Under the pieces are notes generated by a model, which saw only the letters and a program-made list of their open reading frames with translations, did no database searches and was not told the DNA's origin. Positions 1-8,532 of a stretch of DNA of 9,599 nucleotides are shown piece by piece. The position numbers and the translations under genes were made by a program. Location of the stretch: the NCBI GenBank assembly GCA_963579025.1, contig CAUZFZ010000264.1:1-9599 (forward strand). Direction: 5' to 3'. This stretch comes from CAUZFZ01 sp963579025 (lineage in GTDB: Bacteria > Planctomycetota > Planctomycetia > Planctomycetales > Planctomycetaceae). Numbering within the stretch: the first letter of the stretch is position 1; every line of letters begins with the position of its first letter.

Positions 1-424
1 CTATCGCTCCTGAAGCAGCATCCCGGCAAAGAAAGCATTGCCATGAAGCGCCGGCATTGCGGATGGAACGACAACTTCCTGCTCCAAGTCCTTGTCCCAC
101 AACGGAGTTAGTGTGCGCTGGCCCTGCGATCATGGCCTGACGCACATCCGGTCTCTGTGCCAGCATCATGTTGACCAGGTACACGGCTTCTCTGAGCGCG
201 TAGTCACTGACCTGAGAGGAACCGACAATCGGGTATCCGTTTGCGCTGACGTATTTCTGGTAGAACGGATCGAGCTTGAGTTCCTCAGGTGGAACCGTGA
301 CGGGCCGCTTCTGTTCCGCCGACAGACACAAATCCACACCGCCAGTACCAGTCGACACCACTGCGAGCAAAACGACGCTGGCAAGACCACGCCGGACTCG
401 ACCAGCCTGTTTGTATTCGATCAC
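1..424 (-). pseudogene. Secreted protein, N-terminal fragment with apparent +1 frameshift
   Basis: A reading frame opens with GTG at 424-422, 22 bases after the stop of the DUF1592-family gene. Its first 100 codons encode a signal peptide (basic stretch GRVRRG at 8-13, hydrophobic LASVVLLAVVS at 14-24, likely cleavage after LSA at 34-36), then a conserved-looking segment including DPFYQKYVSANGYPI and SDYALREAVYLVNMMLAQRP. I recall that segment from planctomycete secreted proteins that later carry an HExxH-type zinc site, but cannot verify it. Near the CCC at 122-124 the coding signal moves to the +1 frame. G/C at third positions is 64 of 100 codons before, 25 of 40 in the +1 frame after, and 16 of 41 in the unshifted frame. 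The shifted frame ends with TAG at 3-1. No HExxH is present within the window, so the product is truncated whichever frame is used here. A sequencing error is the main alternative to a true pseudogene. Confidence 0.5.
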
Positions 425-446
425 AGCACGCCCATTCCGAATCCGG

Positions 447-3400
447 TCACTTGGTCATAAACATCCGGCTTTGCACGACGAGTTTGATCAGGTCGCGGAT
501 GCGATTGTCCTGCGATTCGAGTTTGCTGACGATTTCGTCGACTTCGCCTCGGTCAGTCAATTCGAGAACTCGGCCGGTGGCGTAGCTCAGCAACTTCTGC
601 GTCAGGCATCGGACCACCAGTTGTTCCTCATCTAGAAGCAACTTCTTGAATTCGACGATGTCGGCGACTTTTCGCCCAGATGATGTCGTTGTTGAAGCGT
701 CGATGTCCTCGCGCGCCTTCGGGTATCTGTCACGCCAGCGGCCAATCGGGTCGAAGTTCTCGAAGGCGAAGCCCAGCGGGTCGATCTTGCGATGGCAACT
801 GTTGCACGCTTTCTGTTTGCGGTGCATGGCCAGTTGCTCGCGAATTGTCTTAGCCTCGCGAAGGTCGGGAGACAGTGGTTCGACATCCGGCGGGGGTGGC
901 GATGGTGGGGTGCCGAAGACGTTCTCGAGAACCCAGACGCCGCGGACAACGGGTGATGTGTCAACGCCGTTGGCAGTCGATGTCATAACGCTTGGCTGAG
1001 TAAAGATGCCGCCCCGTCTGCGGTCGTTCGTCGCGACCTTACGCATGGACTCACCTTTAACGTCCGAGCGGCCATAGAAAACGCTCGCGATGGACTCGTT
1101 CATGAAGGTGTAATCAGAGTCGATCAGCAAACGAATCGGGCCGTTATTCTGCAACAGGTCCGCAAAATACATGTCCGTCTGAGCAATGATCTGTGGCTCC
1201 ATCCGGCGATCCCAATAAACGCGGAAGGGACCGGTCAATTCCGGTGGGCTTTCGGTAATTTTGTCCAACCGCAGCCATCGCTCGGTAAAGTGCCGCGTGA
1301 ACGCTCTGGCCTTCCGGTCGTCGAGCATGCGATCAACCTGCTGCTGCAACACCGTCGTGTCCGTCAGCTTGCCGGCCCTGGCCAGATTCATCAACAAATC
1401 GTCCGGCATTGAAGACCACAGGAAGTAACTGAGTCGCGACGCAATCTCATAATCGTTCAGTTGTCCGGCCTTCTCCCGCAGATAGAGGAAATCGGGCGAA
1501 CATAGAATCGCCGTGTATCCGACCTGCATTGCTTTGATGGTCTGAGCGGTTTGTGCATCGACATCGACCGGCTTCTGCGTGGTCGCGTTTGCGGCGGCTA
1601 ACGGAGCTTCTCGAAAACCCGGGCCACTCCAGGACGCCCTCAGGCTGTTCGGTTTGCCGTATGCAAAGTACTCGACGCGAATTGTGTGCTCGCCTTTTGT
1701 AAGTTGAGCCTTGCCCTTCTTCAGTGACGCTCCGTGCAGTCCGTCGTGTTCGATGACTTTCCTGTTATCGACAGTAAGCCGCGCGCCGTCATCCGAGGCC
1801 ATCTGGAATTCATAGTCGGCAGCTTTCGTGACATTCAGCGTGCCCTCGAACACGAGTCCAAAGTGCTCATCGTGTTTCGCCAGTCGTATGTCGAGCAGCC
1901 CGTCGGAGACCTCCCCCTGCCGTTCGGGCTTCAGCTCCGGAAAGTTCGGCAGTTTCGACCACATTCCCTTGTAGGATTTATACGTCAGACCCTGAATCAC
2001 GCTGGGAAGCGGATCCAGGTCGGGCAGCAACCGTGACCGAACGAGTTCTACAAACGGCGCGAGTTCGGCGGGCGAAACCGAGTGGCGATACGCGCGCTCA
2101 GCAAATCGCAGCATCAGATTCTCAATCGAATCATCAGTAGCCGAAGTCGCCAGACTTTGGTTCTCGGTATCGACATTGGCCAAACTCTGGCGAGTTCGGC
2201 TACGACCATACAAAGCCGCGTGACTCTTCGGCGGCCATTCGTGGATCAACGGTTCAAGCACCAAACTGTGGACGCGAATTTGTGGGCCCTTGTAGTTGTT
2301 AAACGCCGTCATCGTCATTTCACGCGACCAGTCCGCTCGAGCCTGGTCGTATTGTTTCTTGTCGGGAATCTCTTTGCGGTCGGGCGCCTTGCGGAACTGG
2401 TCCGGCAGAAACTTCTGCACGAGCAGATCGCTGCGAGCTTCGCGGTCAGTTGGCCCATTCTCCCACATCAATTGTGGCAACCACTGTTTGTCAATCCACG
2501 TTTCGACTGAGAAGGTGCGCTTCTGGCCATCGCCGGACAATTCCAGCATCCTCAGCGGGATGTGATCGTTGCAAGTCCGTGATTTGTACAGCCGCAGAAA
2601 CAACTGCAGTGGCTGGTCCTGGTCGGCAGTAATCAGCTCGCTCCAGGGGTGCTGCTGATTGTGACCGGAGACTTCGACCGTAATTCGATAGCGTGCCGAA
2701 GTACCGACGCCACCTCGAACAGCATCGGCCATGATCGTTTCGCGCCGATAGTAGGCATCGAAATCGGGATTCAGTTCACGTGACAGTTTTTCGAGATCAC
2801 CGCGCACCTGCTTTTGAATGTGGCCAGCGAATCGTCGTGTTTCGACATTCGGACGCGGCCCGGTTTCGGTTGCCAGGTCGAGGCTTTCTTCCGCGGCGTC
2901 GAACATCAGACTCAGCAGAAAGTCGGACATGACCAGCCGGTCACCGATGTTGTCAAAACCGTCTTCCTCTTCATCAGCCGGAAACGAACGAAATGGATCA
3001 GTACTGGTGTTTTCGACGCTGCCGTTCCCATTGTTGTCGACAAGACGGGAAACATTTCCGATGCGCAAATCGGGATCGTTGAGATACAGCAGTTCGCGAA
3101 CGGTGTTTCGTAATTCAAAACGGTTCAATCGCCGGGCAACCGTATTCCCACCAGTGCTGCGGTGCCGGGCGTACGCTTCTTTCAACTGAGCCGTCAGCAG
3201 CTCGATCACCTTCGCCGTTTCTTCGGCGCCAGGCTGTGGACTGTCGTCGGGCGGCATCTCGCCGCGGTTCAACTGATCGAGAATCCCCTGCCACGCGGCG
3301 AGCGTTTCGACCGTCGACAAGTCGACGGACAACGAATCGAAGCGTTTGTCGTTTTCCTGCTTCTTCGCACCATGGCACTCGTAACAGTGCTGCTTCAAGA

Positions 3401-3491
3401 ATGGACGAACGGTGTCCAAAGGTGACGCGGCAAGGAGCGATTCGATTGGCAGTAACGCAGCCAGAACAACGAAAGAATACTTCACCGTCAC
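447..3491 (-). CDS. DUF1587/DUF1595/PA14/DUF1592/DUF1588/DUF1585 cytochrome-type secreted protein
   Basis: This 1014-residue exported protein has the planctomycete domain order. A signal peptide (1-22) leads into a cytochrome-c-like PSCyt1 segment with haem motif CYECH at 36-40. DUF1587 follows (about 117-182, RRLNRFELRNTVRELLYL), then a less conserved beta-rich region (about 240-430), DUF1595 (about 455-500), a PA14 domain (about 501-625, with YEFQMASDDGARLTVD and ending RASWSGPG), DUF1592 (about 650-805, ILCSPDFLYLRE), DUF1588 (about 823-918, RRGGIFTQPSVM, with a second CxxCH, CNSCH, at 896-900) and DUF1585 (about 935-1010). The family's biochemical role is unknown. Two possible haem sites and PA14 suggest periplasmic or surface redox chemistry on glycans, which is inference. 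The GTG start directly abuts the TGA of the DUF1552 gene, so translation is probably coupled. A second GTG at 3485 is an alternative start. The reading frame is intact. Confidence 0.93.
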   Translation of the reverse strand: MTVKYSFVVLAALLPIESLLAASPLDTVRPFLKQHCYECHGAKKQENDKRFDSLSVDLSTVETLAAWQGILDQLNRGEMPPDDSPQPGAEETAKVIELLTAQLKEAYARHRSTGGNTVARRLNRFELRNTVRELLYLNDPDLRIGNVSRLVDNNGNGSVENTSTDPFRSFPADEEEDGFDNIGDRLVMSDFLLSLMFDAAEESLDLATETGPRPNVETRRFAGHIQKQVRGDLEKLSRELNPDFDAYYRRETIMADAVRGGVGTSARYRITVEVSGHNQQHPWSELITADQDQPLQLFLRLYKSRTCNDHIPLRMLELSGDGQKRTFSVETWIDKQWLPQLMWENGPTDREARSDLLVQKFLPDQFRKAPDRKEIPDKKQYDQARADWSREMTMTAFNNYKGPQIRVHSLVLEPLIHEWPPKSHAALYGRSRTRQSLANVDTENQSLATSATDDSIENLMLRFAERAYRHSVSPAELAPFVELVRSRLLPDLDPLPSVIQGLTYKSYKGMWSKLPNFPELKPERQGEVSDGLLDIRLAKHDEHFGLVFEGTLNVTKAADYEFQMASDDGARLTVDNRKVIEHDGLHGASLKKGKAQLTKGEHTIRVEYFAYGKPNSLRASWSGPGFREAPLAAANATTQKPVDVDAQTAQTIKAMQVGYTAILCSPDFLYLREKAGQLNDYEIASRLSYFLWSSMPDDLLMNLARAGKLTDTTVLQQQVDRMLDDRKARAFTRHFTERWLRLDKITESPPELTGPFRVYWDRRMEPQIIAQTDMYFADLLQNNGPIRLLIDSDYTFMNESIASVFYGRSDVKGESMRKVATNDRRRGGIFTQPSVMTSTANGVDTSPVVRGVWVLENVFGTPPSPPPPDVEPLSPDLREAKTIREQLAMHRKQKACNSCHRKIDPLGFAFENFDPIGRWRDRYPKAREDIDASTTTSSGRKVADIVEFKKLLLDEEQLVVRCLTQKLLSYATGRVLELTDRGEVDEIVSKLESQDNRIRDLIKLVVQSRMFMTK

Positions 3492-4757
3492 TCAACTCCA
3501 CTCAAGGCCGGTCAGCGTGCCGTTGCTGCTTCCAAAGCGGTCAATCTCCAGACCGTGGTTCTGCAGGATTGATAGCAGAAGATTCGCGGCCGGAACGCGC
3601 GTCGCCGCGTCCTCTGGATACACCTTATGTTCGCCGTGCTTGAATCCGCCACCCGCGAGCAGCAATGGCAGGTTCTTCGTCGAGTGCGGTCCGGTGGCCA
3701 TTCCACAGCCGAACATCACTGTCGTGTGATCGAACAGCGTCCCGCCGTTAATGGTGTCTTCCTGGGCTTTGAGTAGATCGATCAGATGAGCCATCTGGGT
3801 CGTCTTGTTTCGTTCGATCAGATTCAAAGCAGCGACATGATCTGGACGCTCGCCATGATGTGAGAAGCCGTGATAGCCACCCTTCAGTCCAAAGTCGCCG
3901 TTTGCGAAACCGGACGACAGCGTGATCGCTCGTGTGGAATCGGTCTGGATGGCGAGTGCAATTAACTCGACCATTGCCTTCAGGTCTGCTTCCGTGCCAT
4001 TGCCCTGCGGAGGCTCGGGTCGGTCGGTCTTTGGTTTGGGTCTGTCGAGCCACGGTTCCTGTTGAGCGATCTTCTTCTCCAGCGTACGAACGGCGTCGAG
4101 GTATTCCGCGAACTTCTGCTGGTCTCGCTTTCCAAGTTGGTTGTTCACTGACTTCGCTTTATCCAGCACGACGTCGAGGATGCTGTTTCGACGCTTGAGT
4201 CGCTCGGCGGCTGTCGCCTTCTTGTCTTCGGATTCAGCGAGGAACAAGGCTCGATACATGCCTCGCAGGTCGATCGCCGGCACCTGGACGCCGGTCCGAG
4301 TGAAGCTCACGAAGTTCGATTCGTTGACCTTTACCGTCATTGAAGGAAAGCGAGTCTCGGCGCCAACGTACTCGGCGATCTTCTGGTCGACGCTGATGTT
4401 GCCTTCGGCGTAGTGGTTTGCCAGATGTGGCCGAACACCACTCAGCAGAACAGGCACGCCCTGATGGCCGATCGTGTTGCCGTGGTCCAGATTCGAGAAG
4501 ACCGTGAAGTCCTTTCGATGCCGTTCGAGCGGCTCCAGAGTTTTCGGCACGTCGTAGCCGGCACCGACCTGATCCGTACGGGGAAAGAACGTCTTCTTAT
4601 AGATGCCGTAGTTATTCGACAGGCATACGAACCGCTTGACCGGCTTCTTCGCTTCGGTCGCAGCTCGACCGACTGGCGTCATGGCTTCCAGCATCGGCAA
4701 CGCGATCGCGACACCGGCGCCGCGGAGGACGGTTCGTCGACTAAGTGGGGTATGCAT
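3492..4757 (-). CDS. DUF1552 (HXXSHH) family protein, Tat-exported
   Basis: This 421-residue protein begins with a twin-arginine signal, SRRTVLRG at residues 6-13, followed by the hydrophobic stretch GAGVAIALPMLEA, so export in a folded state through Tat is likely. The signature of the DUF1552 family (PF07586, HXXSHH) is present as HGFSHH at residues 296-301, and the length is usual for the family. The C-terminus carries the conserved-looking LLLAGGGFKHGEH and a terminal GLEWS. No catalytic activity is established for the family. It is regularly found beside DUF1592-type cytochrome proteins, as here, where the downstream gene starts immediately after this stop. The ATG start is supported by an AGGA ribosome site 7 bases upstream and by the position of the Tat motif. 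It lies 138 bases downstream of the dehydrogenase gene in the same direction and may share its transcript. Confidence 0.94.
   Translation of the reverse strand: MHTPLSRRTVLRGAGVAIALPMLEAMTPVGRAATEAKKPVKRFVCLSNNYGIYKKTFFPRTDQVGAGYDVPKTLEPLERHRKDFTVFSNLDHGNTIGHQGVPVLLSGVRPHLANHYAEGNISVDQKIAEYVGAETRFPSMTVKVNESNFVSFTRTGVQVPAIDLRGMYRALFLAESEDKKATAAERLKRRNSILDVVLDKAKSVNNQLGKRDQQKFAEYLDAVRTLEKKIAQQEPWLDRPKPKTDRPEPPQGNGTEADLKAMVELIALAIQTDSTRAITLSSGFANGDFGLKGGYHGFSHHGERPDHVAALNLIERNKTTQMAHLIDLLKAQEDTINGGTLFDHTTVMFGCGMATGPHSTKNLPLLLAGGGFKHGEHKVYPEDAATRVPAANLLLSILQNHGLEIDRFGSSNGTLTGLEWS
3496..3499 (-). promoter_or_regulatory. Ribosome binding site at the DUF1552/DUF1592 junction
   Basis: GGAG on the minus strand lies within the last codons of the DUF1552 gene. 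It is 4 bases from the GTG at 3491 and 10 bases from the in-frame GTG at 3485. Neither spacing is ideal, so the start is ambiguous by two codons. The TGA-GTG adjacency favours re-initiation at 3491. Confidence 0.5.
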
Positions 4758-4764
4758 ACTTCGG

Positions 4765-4768
4765 TCCT
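4765..4768 (-). promoter_or_regulatory. Ribosome binding site of the DUF1552 gene, inside a small hairpin loop
   Basis: On the minus strand AGGA lies 7 bases before the ATG at 4757. It sits in the six-base loop of a five-base-pair inverted repeat (ACTTC at 4758-4762, GAAGT at 4769-4773). The ribosome site itself is convincing. Any regulatory role of the hairpin is speculative, since a stem this short is common by chance. Confidence 0.6.
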
Positions 4769-4895
4769 GAAGTGGTCTGGCTAACAGGAATCCAGCCTAA
4801 CCAGGGACGCTCGCTAAGACGAGGGAATCAACTCGTCGTGACAGTCATCGTCGCTGGCTGGACTCGGCAGAATATCCCACCGTGTCCTGGACGGT

Positions 4896-7800
4896 CTATT
4901 TCAGTGTGTTGAGGAACTCGATCAGGTCCCGCAACTCGCTGAGTTTCAGGACATCGCCGACGCCTGGCATCGGTGATTTCGGTGTCGTCCAGACATCGAT
5001 GTCGTCCGGCTTGAGTGTGACAGTCCTGCCCTCGGGTGTCCGCACGACGACGGCTTCGGGTGATTCGGACTCGATCACACCGGACAGAACGAAACCGTCT
5101 TCGAGCACAAAGGTCACCGTGCCAAATCCCTTTGCGATCTTTGCGTGCGGATCGATCAGGGATTCGAGCAGGAATTCTCGATTGCAGTGAGTCTGTGCCG
5201 CGAGCTTCGTGAGGTCCGGCCCGGCTGTGCCGCCGTTGCCATTGACCTTATGGCAACGCAGGCATTGCGCCCGTCGGTGTCCGCGGAAGATCGCTTCACC
5301 GGCCTGGGCGGTGCCTCCGAACATGGCAGAGCGATGGCGTGCGAGCGGATCCTCTGCAGCACTTTCATTTTGACGCTTCTTATATTCGGTCAGTAGCTGG
5401 CCGATTGCCTTGTTTGCAGTTCGGTTGTCTGCCGCGCTCACGATGTCCAGCTCGAGCGCCAGAATATGTCGCAATCCGAGCGGACGTGACGCCGACTGAT
5501 CGATCGCAGCCCGCAACGAGCTTTCGATAACTTTGTCGGCCCTGGGCGTATTGAGCTGCGCAAGGATCGCCAGGGCCGCCTGCATTTCTCGCAGGCCTGT
5601 TGATTCGCTCGCCATCGCCTTCTCGATGGCATTAACAGTGTCAGCCGGATCAGACGACGCAAGTTGCTGCCATGCAGCGATGCGCAGTGCGGGGCGCTTC
5701 GATGCTCGAAACGACGTCAGGACGTCATCGAACTGTTTCGCCTTGCGTGCTGCGAGCAGATTGAGCGATGCGACTCGCGTTTCGTCGGGACGATCGGCGT
5801 CGTCAGCCCACGCGGCGATTTGTGCGTCGTCTACTTTGATGTCGTACTTTGCGATCATCGTCAGCACGGATGTCAGCAATGTTCCGTCCGTCCCGGCGAG
5901 CAGCGCCGGGGCATTGTCCTGAACGGCCCGCCTGATGGCGGTGTCTTTACGAGTCTCAAGCGGTCGCCAGAAGCCGTTCACCCGATCACGTTTGCCGGGA
6001 GCCACCCAATCGCTCAGGCAGGCCAGCGCTTCGGCACGCATCGCCGTGGACAGGCCTGCTGTCGTCACCAGCCGAACCAGATTGCGAGCGTGGTCTTCGC
6101 TGCCGAGGCGGAAGTTGGCGTTGATCACTCGACGGACGAGTGCGTCCGGGGCATCTTCTGGACTTCCCTCAATTCGCGGAACGATTCCTGCGAGTGCAGC
6201 AGTGGCTGTATCGATCGGTAAATCGTTGATGGCCCGCGAGGCTTCCGTCGCAATTGCGATATCGGGATCGTTCAGGAACTGGTGCAGGTTTGGACTCGCG
6301 CGGCGGCGCATCGCCAGCAAGGCTGCGAGTCGAACAGGACGATCCTTCGAATCGACCAGACGCCGTAGTGATGGGTCATCGGCAATTGCATTCAGAGCCA
6401 TGACGCCCGCGTGCCGTACAAAGAGGTCACGATCCGCATTCTCACGGAGTAGTTGGACAACCGGCTCCAGTGCCGCCTGGACCGGCATCCGAGCGACAGC
6501 CATGGCCGCAAAGAATCTGACCCGCAGTGACGGATCGCTCAGTAATCGGATGACCTTGCTGACTCCACGGAATCCTCCGTCGGTCGATGGCAAAGGTTCC
6601 AGGACTCGAACTGCCTGTGCCCGAATTTCCGGGTCCTTGTCGGTCAGCAAGGTTTCGAGAGTGTCGCGCACCGTCTCTGCCTTCCTGGCAGCGCGAAGCA
6701 GTTGCCCCATGCACCAGATGGCGTGCAGACGCACGCGCTGACTGATGGGGGGACTCTTGTCGGTTCCCAACGCTGCAATCTCAAGGGCCGGCTGGGCGAT
6801 TTCAGCACCGAGGCCGGCAAGCTTGAATTGAGCGCGAAGCCGAACACGCATGTCGGGATGCTGGAATGCGAATATGAGAGACGCGTCAGGGAACTCACGG
6901 AATTTCGATTCAAGAAGCGTGCCGGACTCTCTGGCCTTAAACAGAATGCTGCGTTTCCTGCTGGACAACGCGTAAATACGGCCGCCCAGACTTTTGCCGC
7001 TCCAGTCAAGATTGACGAAGTCAGACACGTACATCACGCCGTTGTAGCCAAACTCGACGTCGGTGGCTTTGATCGGTTTGAGGAAGTCGTGTTCATCGAA
7101 GATTTCGAATCCGGCGCCCTTCGGTTTCACGGCGAATGATTCGATGCCGCCGTTGCCCGTGTAGTTGCACATGAAGAAGTGACCCGCGTATCGCTCTGAC
7201 AGTCCGACGCCGGGGTAGTACGTAAAGCCGGACGGTCCCGCGCCCAGGGCTCCAACGGGCGGAACGATGTAGGCCGGCTGATCGGGGGCGTTGACGTGCC
7301 ACAGTTTCTCGGCATGCCAGGGGCCGGTGAGGTACGGATCCGGGATCGTCTGATACGCCATGTTCCAGCCCGAGTCGCCACCTTCGACGACATAAACGAG
7401 CCGCGACAGATCGCCCTTGTCACAGTTGTTGTCGGCGGCAAACAGATTGCCGAACTCGTCGAACGCCAGTTCCTGCGGATTCCGCAGACTGGTATGCACG
7501 ACTTCCAGATGTGACCCGTCGGGCTCACAGCGAAACACAGCGCCGCGACGTGGTCCGTACAAATGCTTGCCTTCGTGATTGACCAGGTTGTAGCCACGAT
7601 CGCCGACCGAGAAATACAGACGCCCGTCCGGTCCCCACACCAGTCCGTGCAGGTCGTGACCGAGGAACGCGTTGTTCACCCCGAACCCGCGATGCAGTGA
7701 CTTGCGGACATCGGCCACGCCGTCGCCGTCTTCATCCCGCATCAGCCAGAGATGTGGAATGCAGGTGACGTAAACGTCTCCCCCCCGCGCGATGACGCCG

Positions 7801-8297
7801 GCCGCGAGTCCATCGAGGGGTTCGTTGAACTTCGCGAAGACAGACGACTTATCAGCGCGGCCGTCACCGTCCGTGTCTTCGAGCAGCCGAATCTGATCAC
7901 TGACCTTCGTAAACCAGTCCATGCCGCCTTCGAATTTGTCCTTGTGCTTTTCAAAGGCAGCCAGTCGCTGTTCCAGCGAGTCAATCTGCAGATCGACATC
8001 CAGCAGAAACGGCCGCGTGCGGTTCTCTTCGGTGCCGCGATTGAACCGATACTCCTCAGCAACGAACACACGCCCGCGGTCGTCGACGCAGATGGCGACC
8101 GGCCCGGAAAGCTGAGGTTCGGCGGCGTAGACGTCCATCGTCATGTCGTCTGGAAAGCGAAACCCGGAGATCGCTTTCAATGCAGCCTCACGGCCATCGG
8201 GAAGAATCTCCTGAGCGTCCGCCGACGGACCACACCGGCCCAGAACGGCTGCCAGAATCACGAAACTCAGAATGCGCCGCGGGTTTGGAGTCGTCAT
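4896..8297 (-). CDS. PVC-type secreted dehydrogenase with HEAT-like repeats and C-terminal haem domain
   Basis: The 1133-residue protein has a signal peptide (1-28, cleavage after ADA). A beta-propeller of the 'putative membrane-bound dehydrogenase' type (TIGR02604, glucose/sorbosone-dehydrogenase-like) covers about 35-440, with NPQELAFDEFGNLFAADNN near 272-290 as a good signature. Two acidic loops, DTDGDGRAD (141-149) and DEDGDGVAD (188-196), resemble calcium-binding DxDxDG loops. Helical HEAT-like repeats fill about 475-930. The C-terminal planctomycete haem-binding domain (TIGR02603) has CLRCH at 1012-1016 and a probable axial methionine in SPMPG at residue 1110. It probably oxidises a sugar or alcohol outside the cytoplasm and passes electrons to its own haem; the substrate is unknown. 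It would be the first gene of the co-directional cluster. The ATG start fits the signal peptide, but no clear ribosome site precedes it. Confidence 0.93.
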   Translation of the reverse strand: MTTPNPRRILSFVILAAVLGRCGPSADAQEILPDGREAALKAISGFRFPDDMTMDVYAAEPQLSGPVAICVDDRGRVFVAEEYRFNRGTEENRTRPFLLDVDLQIDSLEQRLAAFEKHKDKFEGGMDWFTKVSDQIRLLEDTDGDGRADKSSVFAKFNEPLDGLAAGVIARGGDVYVTCIPHLWLMRDEDGDGVADVRKSLHRGFGVNNAFLGHDLHGLVWGPDGRLYFSVGDRGYNLVNHEGKHLYGPRRGAVFRCEPDGSHLEVVHTSLRNPQELAFDEFGNLFAADNNCDKGDLSRLVYVVEGGDSGWNMAYQTIPDPYLTGPWHAEKLWHVNAPDQPAYIVPPVGALGAGPSGFTYYPGVGLSERYAGHFFMCNYTGNGGIESFAVKPKGAGFEIFDEHDFLKPIKATDVEFGYNGVMYVSDFVNLDWSGKSLGGRIYALSSRKRSILFKARESGTLLESKFREFPDASLIFAFQHPDMRVRLRAQFKLAGLGAEIAQPALEIAALGTDKSPPISQRVRLHAIWCMGQLLRAARKAETVRDTLETLLTDKDPEIRAQAVRVLEPLPSTDGGFRGVSKVIRLLSDPSLRVRFFAAMAVARMPVQAALEPVVQLLRENADRDLFVRHAGVMALNAIADDPSLRRLVDSKDRPVRLAALLAMRRRASPNLHQFLNDPDIAIATEASRAINDLPIDTATAALAGIVPRIEGSPEDAPDALVRRVINANFRLGSEDHARNLVRLVTTAGLSTAMRAEALACLSDWVAPGKRDRVNGFWRPLETRKDTAIRRAVQDNAPALLAGTDGTLLTSVLTMIAKYDIKVDDAQIAAWADDADRPDETRVASLNLLAARKAKQFDDVLTSFRASKRPALRIAAWQQLASSDPADTVNAIEKAMASESTGLREMQAALAILAQLNTPRADKVIESSLRAAIDQSASRPLGLRHILALELDIVSAADNRTANKAIGQLLTEYKKRQNESAAEDPLARHRSAMFGGTAQAGEAIFRGHRRAQCLRCHKVNGNGGTAGPDLTKLAAQTHCNREFLLESLIDPHAKIAKGFGTVTFVLEDGFVLSGVIESESPEAVVVRTPEGRTVTLKPDDIDVWTTPKSPMPGVGDVLKLSELRDLIEFLNTLK

Positions 8298-8344
8298 GCC
8301 GGGATCTTAATCAACTGACGGTCGTACTCCAGGCTCCTGTCGGG

Positions 8345-8425
8345 CTCACACGAAGGCACAAAGGATTTTCAGACGACGTGTTACCCCTCTTCTTTTTTCT
8401 TTGTGCCTTAGTGCCTTCGTGTGAG
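8345..8425. repeat. Hairpin repeat unit A
   Basis: This is an inverted repeat with a perfect 15-base outer stem (CTCACACGAAGGCAC at 8345-8359 against its complement at 8411-8425). The right arm contains an extra octamer-like module: CTTTGTGCC at 8399-8407 matches the left arm's GGCACAAAG at 8355-8363. The left arm has therefore lost, or the right arm gained, one module. The interior includes GACGACG and a pyrimidine-rich stretch shared with unit C. It lies about 50 bases upstream of the dehydrogenase start. Confidence 0.85.
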
Positions 8426-8471
8426 AAATCAGGACAGTCAGGCTCACACGAAGGCACAAAGGCACGAAGGA
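8361..8471 (+). repeat. Direct repeat, copy 1 (partner at 8965-9076)
   Basis: This segment runs from inside unit A, through the A-B linker, to the end of the left arm of unit B. It aligns with 8965-9076 (unit C interior, C-D linker, left arm of D) with about 7 substitutions and one single-base indel, or about 93% identity. The two copies lie about 604 bases apart and bracket the GxxExxY gene. Confidence 0.85.
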
Positions 8472-8513
8472 TTCTCGGACGACGCTGCTCCCGTCCTTCG
8501 TGCCTTTGTGTGA
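8443..8513. repeat. Hairpin repeat unit B
   Basis: The left arm (8443-8470) is three tandem octamers of the form CACRAAGG preceded by CTCA. The right arm, 8495-8513, is complementary to it over 19 positions when one octamer of the left arm is looped out. Seventeen bases separate it from unit A. It lies about 20 bases beyond the stop of the GxxExxY gene, so it may also mark the 3' end of that transcript. No U-tract follows it on the minus strand. Confidence 0.85.
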
Positions 8514-8532
8514 AATAACTCCGCGCGAAACA

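Noticed and set aside
92..460. Plus-strand frame of 122 codons at the left end
   Set aside because: It is antisense to the secreted-protein fragment, which has a signal peptide and a coherent codon-position bias. This frame has neither.
4818..4837. Possible intrinsic terminator between the dehydrogenase and DUF1552 genes
   Set aside because: There is a six-base-pair inverted repeat (GACGAG / CTCGTC, loop of 8), but it is not followed by a U-tract on the minus strand and the stem is weak. The 138-base gap holds no other clear signal, and I could not identify a convincing promoter in it.
8180..8518. Plus-strand frame over the dehydrogenase start and units A/B
   Set aside because: It is antisense to a confident gene and is kept open by the repeat sequence. 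It has no ribosome site or recognisable domain.
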